Assembly (NCBI RefSeq): GCF_003351745.1
Contig: NZ_CP031222.1
Location: 3,454,207-3,518,206, forward strand
Source: Aquirhabdus parva
GTDB lineage: Bacteria; Pseudomonadota; Gammaproteobacteria; Pseudomonadales; Moraxellaceae
DNA: 64,000 nucleotides
Reading direction: 5' to 3'
Shown here: in pieces, positions 8,867 through 17,928 of the stretch
Layout of the letters: every line of letters starts with the position of its first letter
Numbering within the stretch: position 1 is the first letter of the stretch
Made by a program: the position numbers and the translations under genes
The notes under the pieces: generated by a model
What the model saw: only the letters and a program-made list of their open reading frames with translations
Told to the model about the DNA's origin: nothing
Database searches by the model: none

Positions 8867-8958
8867 GCCCTTCTGATATCAACCGCTCTAAGCAACTCCT
8901 CTTAAGCGCGACGCACCACATTTAAAATTTTAAAAAAGATGATTCTACTGCGAGATCA

Positions 8959-9867
8959 TCACCCGCCCGTGTGCTGCTTAACAAACAACGCAATCTGATT
9001 AGTCGCCTGATCAGCCACAGGAAAAAATGCATTAAACATCTGAAAGTTATGCCACATGCCATCAAAAATCTGGCAATCAACATCTACACCCGCAGCCCGC
9101 GCAAGCTCAGTCAAACGCAAGGCATCATCCAGCAAAATTTCCTCACTTCCGACTTGTATCAGTAAGGATGGCAAGCCTCGTAGATCGGCAAAAAGTGGGG
9201 ATACCCGAGGATCATGGGTTTTTATTGAACGATGATAGCCAAGTGATCCGCGTCGTAGTGCATATGCAGTTAGCATAGGATCACGTGTTTTTAACGTCGT
9301 AATCGATGCCGCGCTAAGGGTCATGTCGACATAAGGCGAAATCATAAACAACCCAGCGGGCAACGCCAGACCTTGATCACGGAGTAGAACAGACAAACTG
9401 AGGATGTGCGCACATCCCGCTGAATCACCGCCTAAAACAATATTATGTGGATCATACCCCAGAGCCAGTAATGCCCGATAAGCCGCTAAACCATCATCCA
9501 GTGCGGCAGGATAAGGATATTCAGGGGCTAATCGGTACTCCAGCATATAGACAACGGCTTGCGCACGTGCTGCAAACTCAGCCCCTAAGGCACGATGGGT
9601 CTTTGCAGAACCAGTAAAGAATGCACCGCCATGCAAATGAAGAATAACCTTGTCGGTTTTTTGCTGAGGACTTAAACGTTCAGCACGAATACCCCCAATG
9701 GTCACCGACTCGACCTGCACATCTTCCCGAACCTTAAACAACTGAGCACTTTGCTCCATCCCACTACGTAACACCGCAACAGGTAAGGGAAGAAGGCTAG
9801 GCAGCTTGAAAGAAAGTCGGAGGCCAGCTTTGATGGTGAGACGGGCGAGATCGTTTTTAATACTCAT
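8959..9867 (-). CDS. Alpha/beta hydrolase, hormone-sensitive-lipase (class IV esterase) type
   Basis: The 302-residue protein has the oxyanion-hole motif HGGAFF at residues 79-84, the nucleophile elbow GGDSAG with Ser149, an acidic partner in the SEEILLDDA segment, and the catalytic His in GMWHNF near the C-terminus. This is the HSL-like carboxylesterase set. It is the last gene of a four-gene minus-strand operon (monooxygenase, SRPBCC, SDR, esterase), 29 bp after the SDR. A Baeyer-Villiger enzyme makes esters or lactones, so an esterase downstream fits a ketone breakdown path. The natural substrate cannot be read from the sequence. Confidence 0.9.
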   Translation of the reverse strand: MSIKNDLARLTIKAGLRLSFKLPSLLPLPVAVLRSGMEQSAQLFKVREDVQVESVTIGGIRAERLSPQQKTDKVILHLHGGAFFTGSAKTHRALGAEFAARAQAVVYMLEYRLAPEYPYPAALDDGLAAYRALLALGYDPHNIVLGGDSAGCAHILSLSVLLRDQGLALPAGLFMISPYVDMTLSAASITTLKTRDPMLTAYALRRGSLGYHRSIKTHDPRVSPLFADLRGLPSLLIQVGSEEILLDDALRLTELARAAGVDVDCQIFDGMWHNFQMFNAFFPVADQATNQIALFVKQHTGG

Positions 9868-9896
9868 GCTAATTTTCTTGATATGTTTAATAAAGT

Positions 9897-10745
9897 TTAT
9901 TTTTTTACCGCAAGCTTGGCTATACGCTGTTCATAACCCGCATGCGCTTTATGATCCAAGTTCGTCAGGATTCGATTGTCCCCCAGTATACGACGACCAC
10001 GTTCCTGCAACCAGCTGGGCACTAACCCGTAAAGTGCATGTGCCGTCTGCAAATAGTCCGGTACCGCGACCATCAAGCGGGGGTGACGGACAGCATTGAC
10101 CACAGCTTGTGCAACCTCTTGTGGACTGACCGCAGGGATACCGCGACCTGCATCATCGGTGCCTGAGGCCAACTCAGTGGTCACTTTAGAAGGCATGATG
10201 ATGGTGAAATTTACCCCTGAACCCCGATTCTCTGCCGCAACGGCTTCGGTCATCCCTACCACAGCAAACTTGGTTCCGGTATACACAGCAGCTCCCGGTA
10301 TAGCAAAGCGTCCAGCCAATGATGCGATATTCACGATATGCCCACGATGACGTGTCAGCATGCCTGGCAGCGCCAGTTGCGTGCCGTAAAACACACCGCG
10401 GAAGTTGATGTCGATTTGCGCTTCGGCAAGCGCTGGATCTTCATTGGTAAATGCACCCATCGGCATGATCCCTGCGTTGTTCACCAATACATCGATCGGT
10501 CCCAATGCAGTCTCGGTAGCGTCCAAAAATGCTGTAAAAGACTCCCGACTCCGCACATCCAACCGTGCAGCAAAAATGCCAAGGCGCTGAGCTTCTTTTT
10601 CAGCCAGCGCGACATCGATATCCCCAATACTCACCTTGGCGCCTGCAGCAAGCATAGCTTCGGTAATTGCTAGTCCAATCCCGCGCGCCCCGCCTGTGAC
10701 AGCAACCACGGCCCCTTCCAGGTTCAACGCTTTAGTGCGTGCCAT
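9897..10745 (-). CDS. Short-chain dehydrogenase/reductase
   Basis: A classical SDR of 282 residues with the cofactor motif TGGARGIG, the NNAG structural motif (VNNAGIMPMG), an active-site Ser in NIASLAGR, and the YTGTK catalytic Tyr/Lys pair. A run to an upstream in-frame ATG (10784) is open, but AAGGA lies 7 nt before the ATG at 10745, which is chosen. A basic or hydrophobic C-terminal extension of about 40 residues (PSWLQERGRRILGDNR) is longer than in FabG. It sits between the SRPBCC and esterase genes. It may oxidise an alcohol to the ketone used by the monooxygenase; the substrate is unknown. Confidence 0.9.
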   Translation of the reverse strand: MARTKALNLEGAVVAVTGGARGIGLAITEAMLAAGAKVSIGDIDVALAEKEAQRLGIFAARLDVRSRESFTAFLDATETALGPIDVLVNNAGIMPMGAFTNEDPALAEAQIDINFRGVFYGTQLALPGMLTRHRGHIVNIASLAGRFAIPGAAVYTGTKFAVVGMTEAVAAENRGSGVNFTIIMPSKVTTELASGTDDAGRGIPAVSPQEVAQAVVNAVRHPRLMVAVPDYLQTAHALYGLVPSWLQERGRRILGDNRILTNLDHKAHAGYEQRIAKLAVKK

Positions 10746-10801
10746 ATCCATTTCCTTAAAATTTATAATGTTATTAAAACCCACAGATTAATTCTCGGAC
10801 T

Positions 10802-11218
10802 TTACTTCAATCGTTTTAAACCCAGTCTTAAACCCAGCTTCAAAACGTGCTGTACGACTGCACCCACAAATGGCAGCGATGAATCGTATTTAATCCGCCA
10901 GATCACCTGTGAACCCGAAGCGGTTTGATCAAAAACCAATGCTCCAATATGATTTTTAAGCGGCGCACCACCGCGACTAATCCGATAATCAATCGAACGA
11001 TTCGGCTCAACCGCAACCACAGTTTCCTCAACCGTCAGAGGCCAAATTCCCATGCGGCGTACCGAACCAGCGCCATTGACCCCATCATTGCCATTAATCA
11101 CACGTTTGACCGGAATACCCAGTACCCGCCCTAATTGATTATGGTCTGACAGGGTTTGAAAAATCGTTTCAACAGGCTTTTGATAATTTTGAGTCACTTC
11201 GATGAAGTACTTTGTCAT
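10802..11218 (-). CDS. SRPBCC-family (START/polyketide-cyclase-like) protein
   Basis: The 138-residue protein begins MTKYFIEVTQNYQKPVETIF, the opening strand and helix of SRPBCC folds. It continues with a glycine-rich turn (GAGSVRRMG), strands around VEPNRSIDYRI, and a long amphipathic C-terminal helix (VVQHVLKLGLRLGLKRL). The ATG at 11218 has GGAG at 8-nt spacing; a longer frame from 11257 lacks this. Members of this fold bind hydrophobic ligands in a deep cavity. Lying between a flavin monooxygenase and an SDR, it may bind or deliver their lipid-like substrate. That role is inferred from context only. Confidence 0.75.
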   Translation of the reverse strand: MTKYFIEVTQNYQKPVETIFQTLSDHNQLGRVLGIPVKRVINGNDGVNGAGSVRRMGIWPLTVEETVVAVEPNRSIDYRISRGGAPLKNHIGALVFDQTASGSQVIWRIKYDSSLPFVGAVVQHVLKLGLRLGLKRLK

Positions 11219-11273
11219 GGCGTTCTCCAGCATCGTTGGCAGTAAAAGATGAATCAATTAAATGAGGATTTAT

Positions 11274-12770
11274 TTACTTGACGTCATAATCCGCAAGCTG
11301 GACGTGATGCAATTTATGCTTGATCACAACGCCATACTCTGGCCAGACGAAATGATTACGACCGGCGTCATCTAAGTAGTAGCTTTTGCAGACATCTGGA
11401 CGGATCGGCATCCGTTCGAGCAATTTATCGATGCGGGTATTAAAGTCATCTTGAACGTTCTTTTTGACTTCAATGCGTTGAATCTCGGCATCATGAATCG
11501 CCTTAATGGCTTTTGAGATATAGACGGCCTGTTGCTCCGCAGTCCACATCACCGAGCCTTGGACGTTATTGGAGTTCGGACCCAGCATCATGAACATATT
11601 CGGGAAACCATGGATTGCCATGCCTTGATAGGCACGCGGCTGGCCCTGCCAAACTTCGCTCAAGGTGCGACCATCGGCACCTTTGATAATGCGATAGATT
11701 GCTGGCTCCGCGACCGCATAACCCGTACCAAAGATAATGGTATCCACAGGGTATTCACGACCATTGTCAGCAACCACGCCGGTTTCAGTAATGTGTGATA
11801 AACCTTGAAAGACCACATGGACATTCGGTTTCGCAAGCGCCGCATACCACTCATTGGAAAACATCGGACGCTTACAACCCAGCGTATGATCAGGAGTCAG
11901 CTTCTCCCGCATCCCCGGATCGGTGATGGAGCGACGGATGTTATACAGACCAATAGGGTGTGTCGCTGCACGGAGTACACGCTCGCGCATAAAGATCGGT
12001 AATGATGGCTCAAGGCCAAGTAATGCGGTTTCACGTACCAACTTTTGTACTGTTGGAATCTTCTTGAAAATCTGACTCACCACCTTTGGCATCGCAAAAT
12101 CTGGTTTAGGCAGTACCCAGGATGGTGTGCGCTGAAAGCTGATCAGGGTTTTAACTTTGGGCTGTATCGCTGGTAAGAACTGAATTGCCGAGGCACCACT
12201 ACCAATCACGGCAACACGCTCACCCGTCAAGTCATGTTCATGATTCCACATCCCTGAATGAAAAATCGTGCCCTTAAAGCTGTCTTGCCCCGGAAAAGAC
12301 GGCATTTTCGCTTCGCCGATAAATCCAGTTGCCGAAACCAATATCTTGGCGGAGTACGCATCACCTGCCGTGGTCGTGATCTGCCAACGCTCGGCTTTGC
12401 TATCCCAGTGCGCATCATTGACTTCGGTGTTCAAGCGAATGTGATTGACGATCTCAAACTGATGCGCAACATCCTCCAGATATTTCTGAATCTCCGCTTG
12501 CGGGGCGTAAGTGCGTGACCAATTCGGATTTGGCGCAAAACCCAGTGAGTACATTTCACTCGGAACATCACAGCGTAAACCCGGATAGTCATTGAGTGCC
12601 CATGTGCCCCCAATGCGACTCGCTAGATCCAGAATCACGGTATTGGTGATGCCAAGCGCCTTGAGCTTGATACAAGCACTTAATCCGGAAGGTCCTGCAC
12701 CGATGATCAGTACATCCACAGTCTGGGGGGATGGTTTTTTAGGGCGTACCGCTTTGCTACTCGCAGTCAT
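11274..12770 (-). CDS. Flavin-dependent (Baeyer-Villiger-type) monooxygenase
   Basis: The 498-residue protein has the FAD Rossmann motif GAGPSG at residues 24-29, the GGTW motif, the Baeyer-Villiger fingerprint FKGTIFHSGMW, and a second, NADPH-binding Rossmann motif GSGASA shortly after. Such enzymes insert oxygen next to a carbonyl using NADPH and O2. The genes that follow (SRPBCC, SDR, HSL-type esterase) with short gaps form one operon. Its layout recalls the mymA-type clusters of mycobacteria, which act on lipids. A divergent TetR gene begins about 200 bp away and is the likely regulator. Confidence 0.9.
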   Translation of the reverse strand: MTASSKAVRPKKPSPQTVDVLIIGAGPSGLSACIKLKALGITNTVILDLASRIGGTWALNDYPGLRCDVPSEMYSLGFAPNPNWSRTYAPQAEIQKYLEDVAHQFEIVNHIRLNTEVNDAHWDSKAERWQITTTAGDAYSAKILVSATGFIGEAKMPSFPGQDSFKGTIFHSGMWNHEHDLTGERVAVIGSGASAIQFLPAIQPKVKTLISFQRTPSWVLPKPDFAMPKVVSQIFKKIPTVQKLVRETALLGLEPSLPIFMRERVLRAATHPIGLYNIRRSITDPGMREKLTPDHTLGCKRPMFSNEWYAALAKPNVHVVFQGLSHITETGVVADNGREYPVDTIIFGTGYAVAEPAIYRIIKGADGRTLSEVWQGQPRAYQGMAIHGFPNMFMMLGPNSNNVQGSVMWTAEQQAVYISKAIKAIHDAEIQRIEVKKNVQDDFNTRIDKLLERMPIRPDVCKSYYLDDAGRNHFVWPEYGVVIKHKLHHVQLADYDVK

Positions 12771-12887
12771 GGATTTACTCCAGTGGATCCAATAATCAGT
12801 TTCGATCAGGACATCTTGCTGTGCTCAGCAATCAATGTCATTCACGCAAATCACCATAATGTCACTTGATCTGGAACATCAGACCAA

Positions 12888-12914
12888 TTTCGGAACAGTT
12901 AATCATTTTCGGAA
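12888..12914. promoter_or_regulatory. Direct repeat TTTCGGAA x2 in the monooxygenase/TetR divergent region
   Basis: TTTCGGAA occurs at 12888-12895 and again at 12907-12914, 19 bp apart start to start, close to two helical turns. It lies between the divergent monooxygenase operon and the TetR gene. It could be a regulator site. TetR proteins usually prefer inverted repeats, so the link is weak. Confidence 0.3.
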
Positions 12915-12976
12915 TGACGTGTCAATTTTATTTAACAAGGGTCGCCAATCCATCGACAATCAGCTATGATTCCCTC

Positions 12977-13609
12977 ATGAACGATACCCCCACTCTCTCT
13001 CGAGCCGAACGCAATCGCCTGCAACTGCGCGCGGATATCATCCAAACCGCTTTTGAAGAGTTTTCTGCCAAGGGCTACCATCAAACTGCCATTTCCGATA
13101 TTGCGAAACGGTTGGGCATTGGGCACGGTACCTTTTACCGCCACTTTGAAAATAAACGCGATATCCTTGAGCACGTGATCAATGATGTCAGTGCCAAGAT
13201 CATCAATGCGCTCTCGGCGGAAAATGCACCCACCGCGGTAGCCACCCTTGAGGGTTATCGCGAGCAAACCGCGCGTATCGCCAAAAGCCTCACCGCTATT
13301 TTTGCGGAAAACCCCGGCGTTGCCCGACTGATCCTTTTTGAAGCGACCTCCATTGATGAAGAGATGACCCAGCGCTTGCTCAACCTGTTGGACTGGGGCG
13401 GACGCCTCACGGCAAGCTATATGGAAAATGGCGTGAAGTTAGGTTTTTTCCGCGCCGACCTCGATACCGAAGCAACGGGTCATGCCGTAATCGGGATGAT
13501 TTTGATGAGTGTCGTTCGCTTCTTGAACACGCCGGATGATCGTGAAGCGCAGAAGAAATTTGGCGATGCAATCCAGCGTTTACTGGTTGATGGCGTTGCA
13601 CGACGTTAA
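12977..13609 (+). CDS. TetR-family transcriptional regulator
   Basis: The 210-residue protein has an N-terminal TetR helix-turn-helix: ADIIQTAFEEFSAKGYHQTAISDIAKRLGIGHGTFYRHFENK. The rest is a helical ligand-binding domain with no family-level ligand clue. The frame is open to 12866, but that segment lacks a good site and overlaps the presumed promoter. The ATG at 12977 matches the usual distance to the helix-turn-helix. It is divergent from the BVMO/SRPBCC/SDR/esterase operon, so it probably controls that operon and itself. Confidence 0.9.
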   Translation: MNDTPTLSRAERNRLQLRADIIQTAFEEFSAKGYHQTAISDIAKRLGIGHGTFYRHFENKRDILEHVINDVSAKIINALSAENAPTAVATLEGYREQTARIAKSLTAIFAENPGVARLILFEATSIDEEMTQRLLNLLDWGGRLTASYMENGVKLGFFRADLDTEATGHAVIGMILMSVVRFLNTPDDREAQKKFGDAIQRLLVDGVARR

Positions 13610-13720
13610 AGATTTAAAGAACTGACCCTTTATATGTCATATTGACGACTCGTATAACGCGTTAAACTGCGGTGACCTGCACAAAATTTATAATGCCTTA
13701 AACTTTTTTGGGAATCGAGT

Positions 13721-14761
13721 ATGAGCACCATTTTGGTCACCGGCGGTTCGGGTTTTATCGCCAATCACATATTGATTCGGCTACTCAGTCAAGGACATCA
13801 AGTCCGCACGACTGTCCGCAACATCAACCGCGCAGCTGATGTCCGTGCCATGATCCATGAAGGCGGCATCGATCCTAATGAGGGTCTCTTTTTCTTTGTT
13901 GCTGATCTTGAACAAGATCAGGGCTGGGCAGAAGCCGTCGCAGGCTGTGACTACGTACTGCATGTCGCCTCGCCTTTTCCTGCGCAGGCGCCTCAGCATG
14001 AAGACGATCTGATTATCCCTGCCCGCGAAGGCACCTTACGTGTGCTCCGTGCAGCACGAGATGCTGGGGTAAAACGCGTTGTACTCACCTCGTCTTTTGC
14101 AGCGATTGGTTATGGTCATCCCGAGCAACACCTGCCATTTGACGAAACCACATGGACCAATCTGGATAGTCCAGATGTCACGGCTTATGCCAAATCAAAG
14201 ACTATTGCAGAACGAGCAGCTTGGGATTTCATCGCCCATGAAGGCGGTAGCCTTGAATTATCGGTCATCAATCCTGTCGCCGTATTTGGCCCAGTTTTAA
14301 GTGCAGATTATTCATCATCCATTACCCTGATTTATAACATGCTGACTGGCAAGCTTCCCAGTTGCCCTAAACTCTATTTTGGCGGTGTGGATGTCCGGGA
14401 TGTGGTGGAGTTGCATCTGCATGCAATGACTCACTCGGCAGCAAAAGGAGAACGCTTTATTGCGGTTGCAGGCAACTTCCTGACGGTACGTGATGTTGCG
14501 CGGACGCTTAAAATGGGTCTGGGGCATGCAGCAGACAAAGTGCCCAATTCAGAATCGCCCAATTGGCTCGTGCGTTTAACAGCGCTGTTTAATCCCACCG
14601 TCAAACAAATTTTGCCGGAGTTGGGAAAATTCAAAAATGCCACCAGTCTAAAAGCCCAAGAACGCCTAGGCTGGCAGCCTAGGAGCAGTGAAGTCGCCAT
14701 CATTGCTTCGGCACAAAGTCTGATCCAACTGGGGCTGCTGAAGAAAGCCAAGCCGGACTAA
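13721..14761 (+). CDS. Extended short-chain dehydrogenase (aldehyde/dihydroflavonol-reductase-like)
   Basis: NAD(P)-dependent extended SDR of 346 residues. It has the N-terminal GGSGFIA cofactor motif, a TSSFAAIGYG active-site strand and the YAKSK catalytic pair near residue 155. INPVAVFGP and VDVRDVV are typical of the dihydroflavonol-4-reductase/aldehyde-reductase group. It stands alone with a possible TATAAT -10 box at 13691-13696 and ends at a shared terminator. Substrate unknown; small aldehydes or ketones are plausible. Confidence 0.87.
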   Translation: MSTILVTGGSGFIANHILIRLLSQGHQVRTTVRNINRAADVRAMIHEGGIDPNEGLFFFVADLEQDQGWAEAVAGCDYVLHVASPFPAQAPQHEDDLIIPAREGTLRVLRAARDAGVKRVVLTSSFAAIGYGHPEQHLPFDETTWTNLDSPDVTAYAKSKTIAERAAWDFIAHEGGSLELSVINPVAVFGPVLSADYSSSITLIYNMLTGKLPSCPKLYFGGVDVRDVVELHLHAMTHSAAKGERFIAVAGNFLTVRDVARTLKMGLGHAADKVPNSESPNWLVRLTALFNPTVKQILPELGKFKNATSLKAQERLGWQPRSSEVAIIASAQSLIQLGLLKKAKPD

Positions 14762-14781
14762 CACCCTCATGTCCTATAAAA

Positions 14782-14809
14782 AATACCGCGATTGATCGCG
14801 GTATTTTTT
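14782..14809. terminator. Bidirectional intrinsic terminator
   Basis: Stem AATACCGCGA/TCGCGGTATT (10 bp, loop TTGA, 14782-14805) with a T run on the plus strand and an A run before it. It lies between the convergent extended-SDR and desaturase genes and can serve both. Confidence 0.88.
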
Positions 14810-14828
14810 ATGGCAATGACGCTCAGGC

Positions 14829-15926
14829 TTAGGCCGCTGTCATATTCGGAAAGAGTCCTACACGCTTTACTTTGGATGGGAAGGCATGACGCAGAATACG
14901 CCAGCCCACTTGAGCATACTGACTGATAAACGATCCTTCATTGTAGTGCTGATCATAGCGCTTACAGATGTCTTTAATCTCAACCGACAACGACTCATAG
15001 CGCCATGCGGGGATATCAGGGAACAAATGATGCTCAATCTGGTGACTCAGATTACCCGACATAATGTTAAAGATCTTACCGCCCGTGAGGTTGGATGACC
15101 CCCGAATCTGACGCATATACCAGTGTCCACGGCTTTCATTCTTCAGCACACTTTTTGAAAAAATCTCGACATCCTGAGTGAAGTGACCACAGAAAATGAT
15201 GGAGAAGGTCCAGACATTGCGAATGCCATTGGCCACAAAATTACCTGCGAAGACGGGTAAAAACATGGGTCCTGCCAACACAGGAAATACCACATAGTCT
15301 TTAAGCAGTTGGCGAATCATCTTTTGTTTGGTCGGTTCAAACTCGACTTTAAAATCTTTCATCGATTTCTTGCCGTTAAACAGTAACCCTAAACGCAGTT
15401 CCTGAATCGCTACGCCCCATTGAAACAACAAAGCAAAGATCACGGCATAGACTGGTTGACCCAAAAAGAACGGCTTCCAGCGCTGCTCAGGAAACAAGCG
15501 TAGCACGCCATAGCCAACATCATCGTCTACCCCTTTGATATTGGTGTAGGTATGGTGCATATAGTTATGGGTTTTACGCCAATGATCACTGGTGCCAACA
15601 ATATCCCACTCATAGGTTTTGCCATTCAGCGTTGGATCACCCATCCAGTCATATTGACCATGCATGACGTTATGCCCAAGCTCCATATTCTCAAGGATCT
15701 TCGACACACCCAGCACTGCCGTACCTGCAACCCATGCGGGTGGGAAGAAGCTGGCCATCAGCAGCGCACGACCTGCCGCGTTGCTATAACGCACCGCCTT
15801 TACAATCCGACGGATATATTTGGCATCTTTCTCGCCCAGATCCGCCAGCGTGCGCGCACGCAGAGCGTCAATCTCTGCGGCGAATTGGACTAGCTCGTCT
15901 TCACTTAAATTTCTGCTTAATGACAT
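14829..15926 (-). CDS. Membrane fatty acid desaturase (acyl-lipid/acyl-CoA delta-9 type)
   Basis: The 365-residue di-iron membrane desaturase has the three histidine boxes: HNVMH at residues 85-89, HNYMHH at 120-125 and HQIEHH at 295-300. Hydrophobic segments lie around 55-78, 155-175 and 212-250. The HQIEHH box is like that of front-end and DesA3-type enzymes. It inserts a double bond into a saturated acyl chain using O2 and electrons from a ferredoxin-type reductase. The gene 61 bp upstream on the same strand encodes such a reductase. The pair plus divergent TetR parallels desCB/desT of Pseudomonas aeruginosa. Confidence 0.93.
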   Translation of the reverse strand: MSLSRNLSEDELVQFAAEIDALRARTLADLGEKDAKYIRRIVKAVRYSNAAGRALLMASFFPPAWVAGTAVLGVSKILENMELGHNVMHGQYDWMGDPTLNGKTYEWDIVGTSDHWRKTHNYMHHTYTNIKGVDDDVGYGVLRLFPEQRWKPFFLGQPVYAVIFALLFQWGVAIQELRLGLLFNGKKSMKDFKVEFEPTKQKMIRQLLKDYVVFPVLAGPMFLPVFAGNFVANGIRNVWTFSIIFCGHFTQDVEIFSKSVLKNESRGHWYMRQIRGSSNLTGGKIFNIMSGNLSHQIEHHLFPDIPAWRYESLSVEIKDICKRYDQHYNEGSFISQYAQVGWRILRHAFPSKVKRVGLFPNMTAA

Positions 15927-15987
15927 AATGGATTCGCTCTTCGCCTAATTTTATGGTTCAAATGTTGTAATAGTTCATCGCTGTGTC

Positions 15988-17100
15988 TTACAAATCCAGC
16001 GTGAGGTCAGAACGCGCGCTGCTGACGCAAATTCGCACACTGTCTCCCGCTTCGCTATGACGATCTTTAGTCAGGACATGCTCGGTAGTCCCGGCGTGTT
16101 TGATACAGGCACAGGTGTTACAAATGCCCATGCGGCAACCTGAGGCTGGTTTTAACCCTTGTGCCTCTAGTGCAGCCAGTAGTGGCTGACCCACAGGAAC
16201 ACTGACTGTACGATTGCTCTTCGTTAACTGAACATTGATCCGTGCACCGTCCGTCTCTGCCAGCAATGGCAAGCTAAATGCCTCACCATAAAAGCCATGC
16301 GCCTGTGCTTCGGTCAACTCTCGTGCCAGTTCCACAAATCCCGCAGGGCCACAGGCATAGACGATCTGTTCATCCAGATCGCTGACCAGACTTGCGAATA
16401 ATTCCGCATTAATACGTTCATTCAGTTCATGAGGTTGAACACGATCTTCTTGGGTCAATGCATAGTGAACACGAAAATTGGGATATGCCTCAGCCAGTTG
16501 GTTGAACTCCATGGCATTGCACAGTTCATCACGTGTCTGCGCCCAATAGATTAAAGTCAGCGACCCCACAGCACCTTGCGCTACCCAGTGACGCACCAGA
16601 CTGATAAACGGGGTAATGCCACTACCCGCGGCCAAAAAAGTGTGTTTCAACTGTTGGTCAGAGAGAGTCATAGCTCCAAATGCATCGCCCACCTCAATGA
16701 CATCACCAACGCTCGCCTGATCAATCAACCAGTTACTCACCTTACCACCCGCCATGCGCTTGACGGTGATGGTGAATACACCGTTCTGATTCGGGATAAA
16801 ACTTGGGCTATAACTGCGACTCAACCGTATGCCATTGATCTCAGCCACGATATTGACGTGTTGTCCTGCCAAAAAAGACTGGACATGGCGATTAGGTTTT
16901 AGAGTCAGTGTGATGGCGTCTTTTGCCGCTGTTTCTTTTGCGACAATCCGCGCCAACGGGCGCTGCCATGACCACGCCGCATTTATATGACTCGCCCAAA
17001 AATCAAAGGTAGTAGGCGAAAAAACAGACTCAACAACGGATTGAAGCAATGAGCTGTGTTGGATGTTCTGACTTGATTTTGGAATTATCTGTTGATTCAA
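15988..17100 (-). CDS. Ferredoxin reductase partner of the desaturase (FAD, NAD(P)H, 2Fe-2S domains)
   Basis: The 370-residue protein has a flavodoxin-reductase-type FAD domain (RSYSPS flavin motif near residue 120), an NAD(P) domain (AAGSGITPFISLVRH; VYACGPAGFV) and a C-terminal plant-type 2Fe-2S domain. The cluster ligands are in GCRMGICNTCAC plus a later Cys in RICVSSA. It carries electrons from NAD(P)H to the desaturase in the same operon. Its start is 116 bp from the divergent TetR gene, so the operon promoter and operator lie in that gap. Confidence 0.93.
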   Translation of the reverse strand: MNQQIIPKSSQNIQHSSLLQSVVESVFSPTTFDFWASHINAAWSWQRPLARIVAKETAAKDAITLTLKPNRHVQSFLAGQHVNIVAEINGIRLSRSYSPSFIPNQNGVFTITVKRMAGGKVSNWLIDQASVGDVIEVGDAFGAMTLSDQQLKHTFLAAGSGITPFISLVRHWVAQGAVGSLTLIYWAQTRDELCNAMEFNQLAEAYPNFRVHYALTQEDRVQPHELNERINAELFASLVSDLDEQIVYACGPAGFVELARELTEAQAHGFYGEAFSLPLLAETDGARINVQLTKSNRTVSVPVGQPLLAALEAQGLKPASGCRMGICNTCACIKHAGTTEHVLTKDRHSEAGDSVRICVSSARSDLTLDL

Positions 17101-17131
17101 TTTTATTAATCCTCATGCGATTACCAATTAT

Positions 17132-17145
17132 TATACACATGTATA
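17132..17145. promoter_or_regulatory. Inverted repeat in the desaturase/TetR divergent region
   Basis: TATACA-CA-TGTATA is a perfect 6-bp inverted repeat, 32 bp upstream of the reductase start and 72 bp from the TetR ATG. TetR regulators of fatty acid desaturase operons (DesT, FabR) bind short palindromes in this position. Identity as the operator is inferred. Confidence 0.5.
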
Positions 17146-17216
17146 GACAATCGTAAACTAATTTGTTTATTTTATGTTTATAATGTGACATCTCCATGAC
17201 TCAACCGTAGGCATTT

Positions 17217-17897
17217 ATGCTGACACCTACACCCGTAGCGACTGATCCTTCGACAGCGTTATTGGCCACTCCGACGACTCTGCCGCGCGTGCCGCAAGGC
17301 CGTAAGGCCGTGATTACTAGTGATGAATTGATCGCGGCTGCCCTCAAGCTAGTCGGGCCGCATCGCAGCATTTCGACCATCAGTCTGCGCGAAGTCGCTC
17401 GAGAAGCTGGCATTGCCCCCAATAGTTTTTATCGTCATTTTCGTGATATGGATGAACTCGCCATCGCATTGATTGAGCTTGCGGGTAGTTCTTTGCGTAA
17501 GGTTTTCAGTGAAGCACGTCAGCACAAATCGCTAGAGCCGAGCATCGTGCAGATCTCGATTGGGATTTTTATGGATCAACTGCACAGTGGGGATGGCTAC
17601 TTGCCGATTCTGCTGCGCGAAGGAAAAGCAGGGTCTGCGGAGTTTAAAGAAGCGGTTGAACGTCAGTTGGTGTTCTTTGAAGATGAGTTACAGCAGGACT
17701 TAATCCGCATTGATCAGGCCAATGGCAATACCATGTATCAGCCCGCGCTTGCCGCACGTGCGATTACCCGTCTGGTCTTCACCATGGCTTCAGTTGCCAT
17801 GGATCTACCACCGGCTGAGCAAGAAGCACGCATGTCAGAGACTATTGCGATGATTCGCATGATTCTAGAAGGCGCACGCGCTTTGGCGAAGAAATAA
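17217..17897 (+). CDS. TetR-family regulator, DesT/FabR-like
   Basis: The 226-residue protein has a ~30-residue Pro/Thr-rich lead, then a helix-turn-helix (ISTISLREVAREAGIAPNSFYRHFRDMDELA). The PNSFYRHF recognition region is like that of FabR/DesT regulators, which sense the ratio of saturated to unsaturated acyl groups. It is divergent from the desaturase/reductase operon, as desT is from desCB in Pseudomonas. I infer it represses or adjusts desaturase expression; the ligand is not visible from the sequence. Confidence 0.88.
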   Translation: MLTPTPVATDPSTALLATPTTLPRVPQGRKAVITSDELIAAALKLVGPHRSISTISLREVAREAGIAPNSFYRHFRDMDELAIALIELAGSSLRKVFSEARQHKSLEPSIVQISIGIFMDQLHSGDGYLPILLREGKAGSAEFKEAVERQLVFFEDELQQDLIRIDQANGNTMYQPALAARAITRLVFTMASVAMDLPPAEQEARMSETIAMIRMILEGARALAKK

Positions 17898-17928
17898 GGT
17901 TCTCCGCCAAATCACAGCCTATCGTCAA

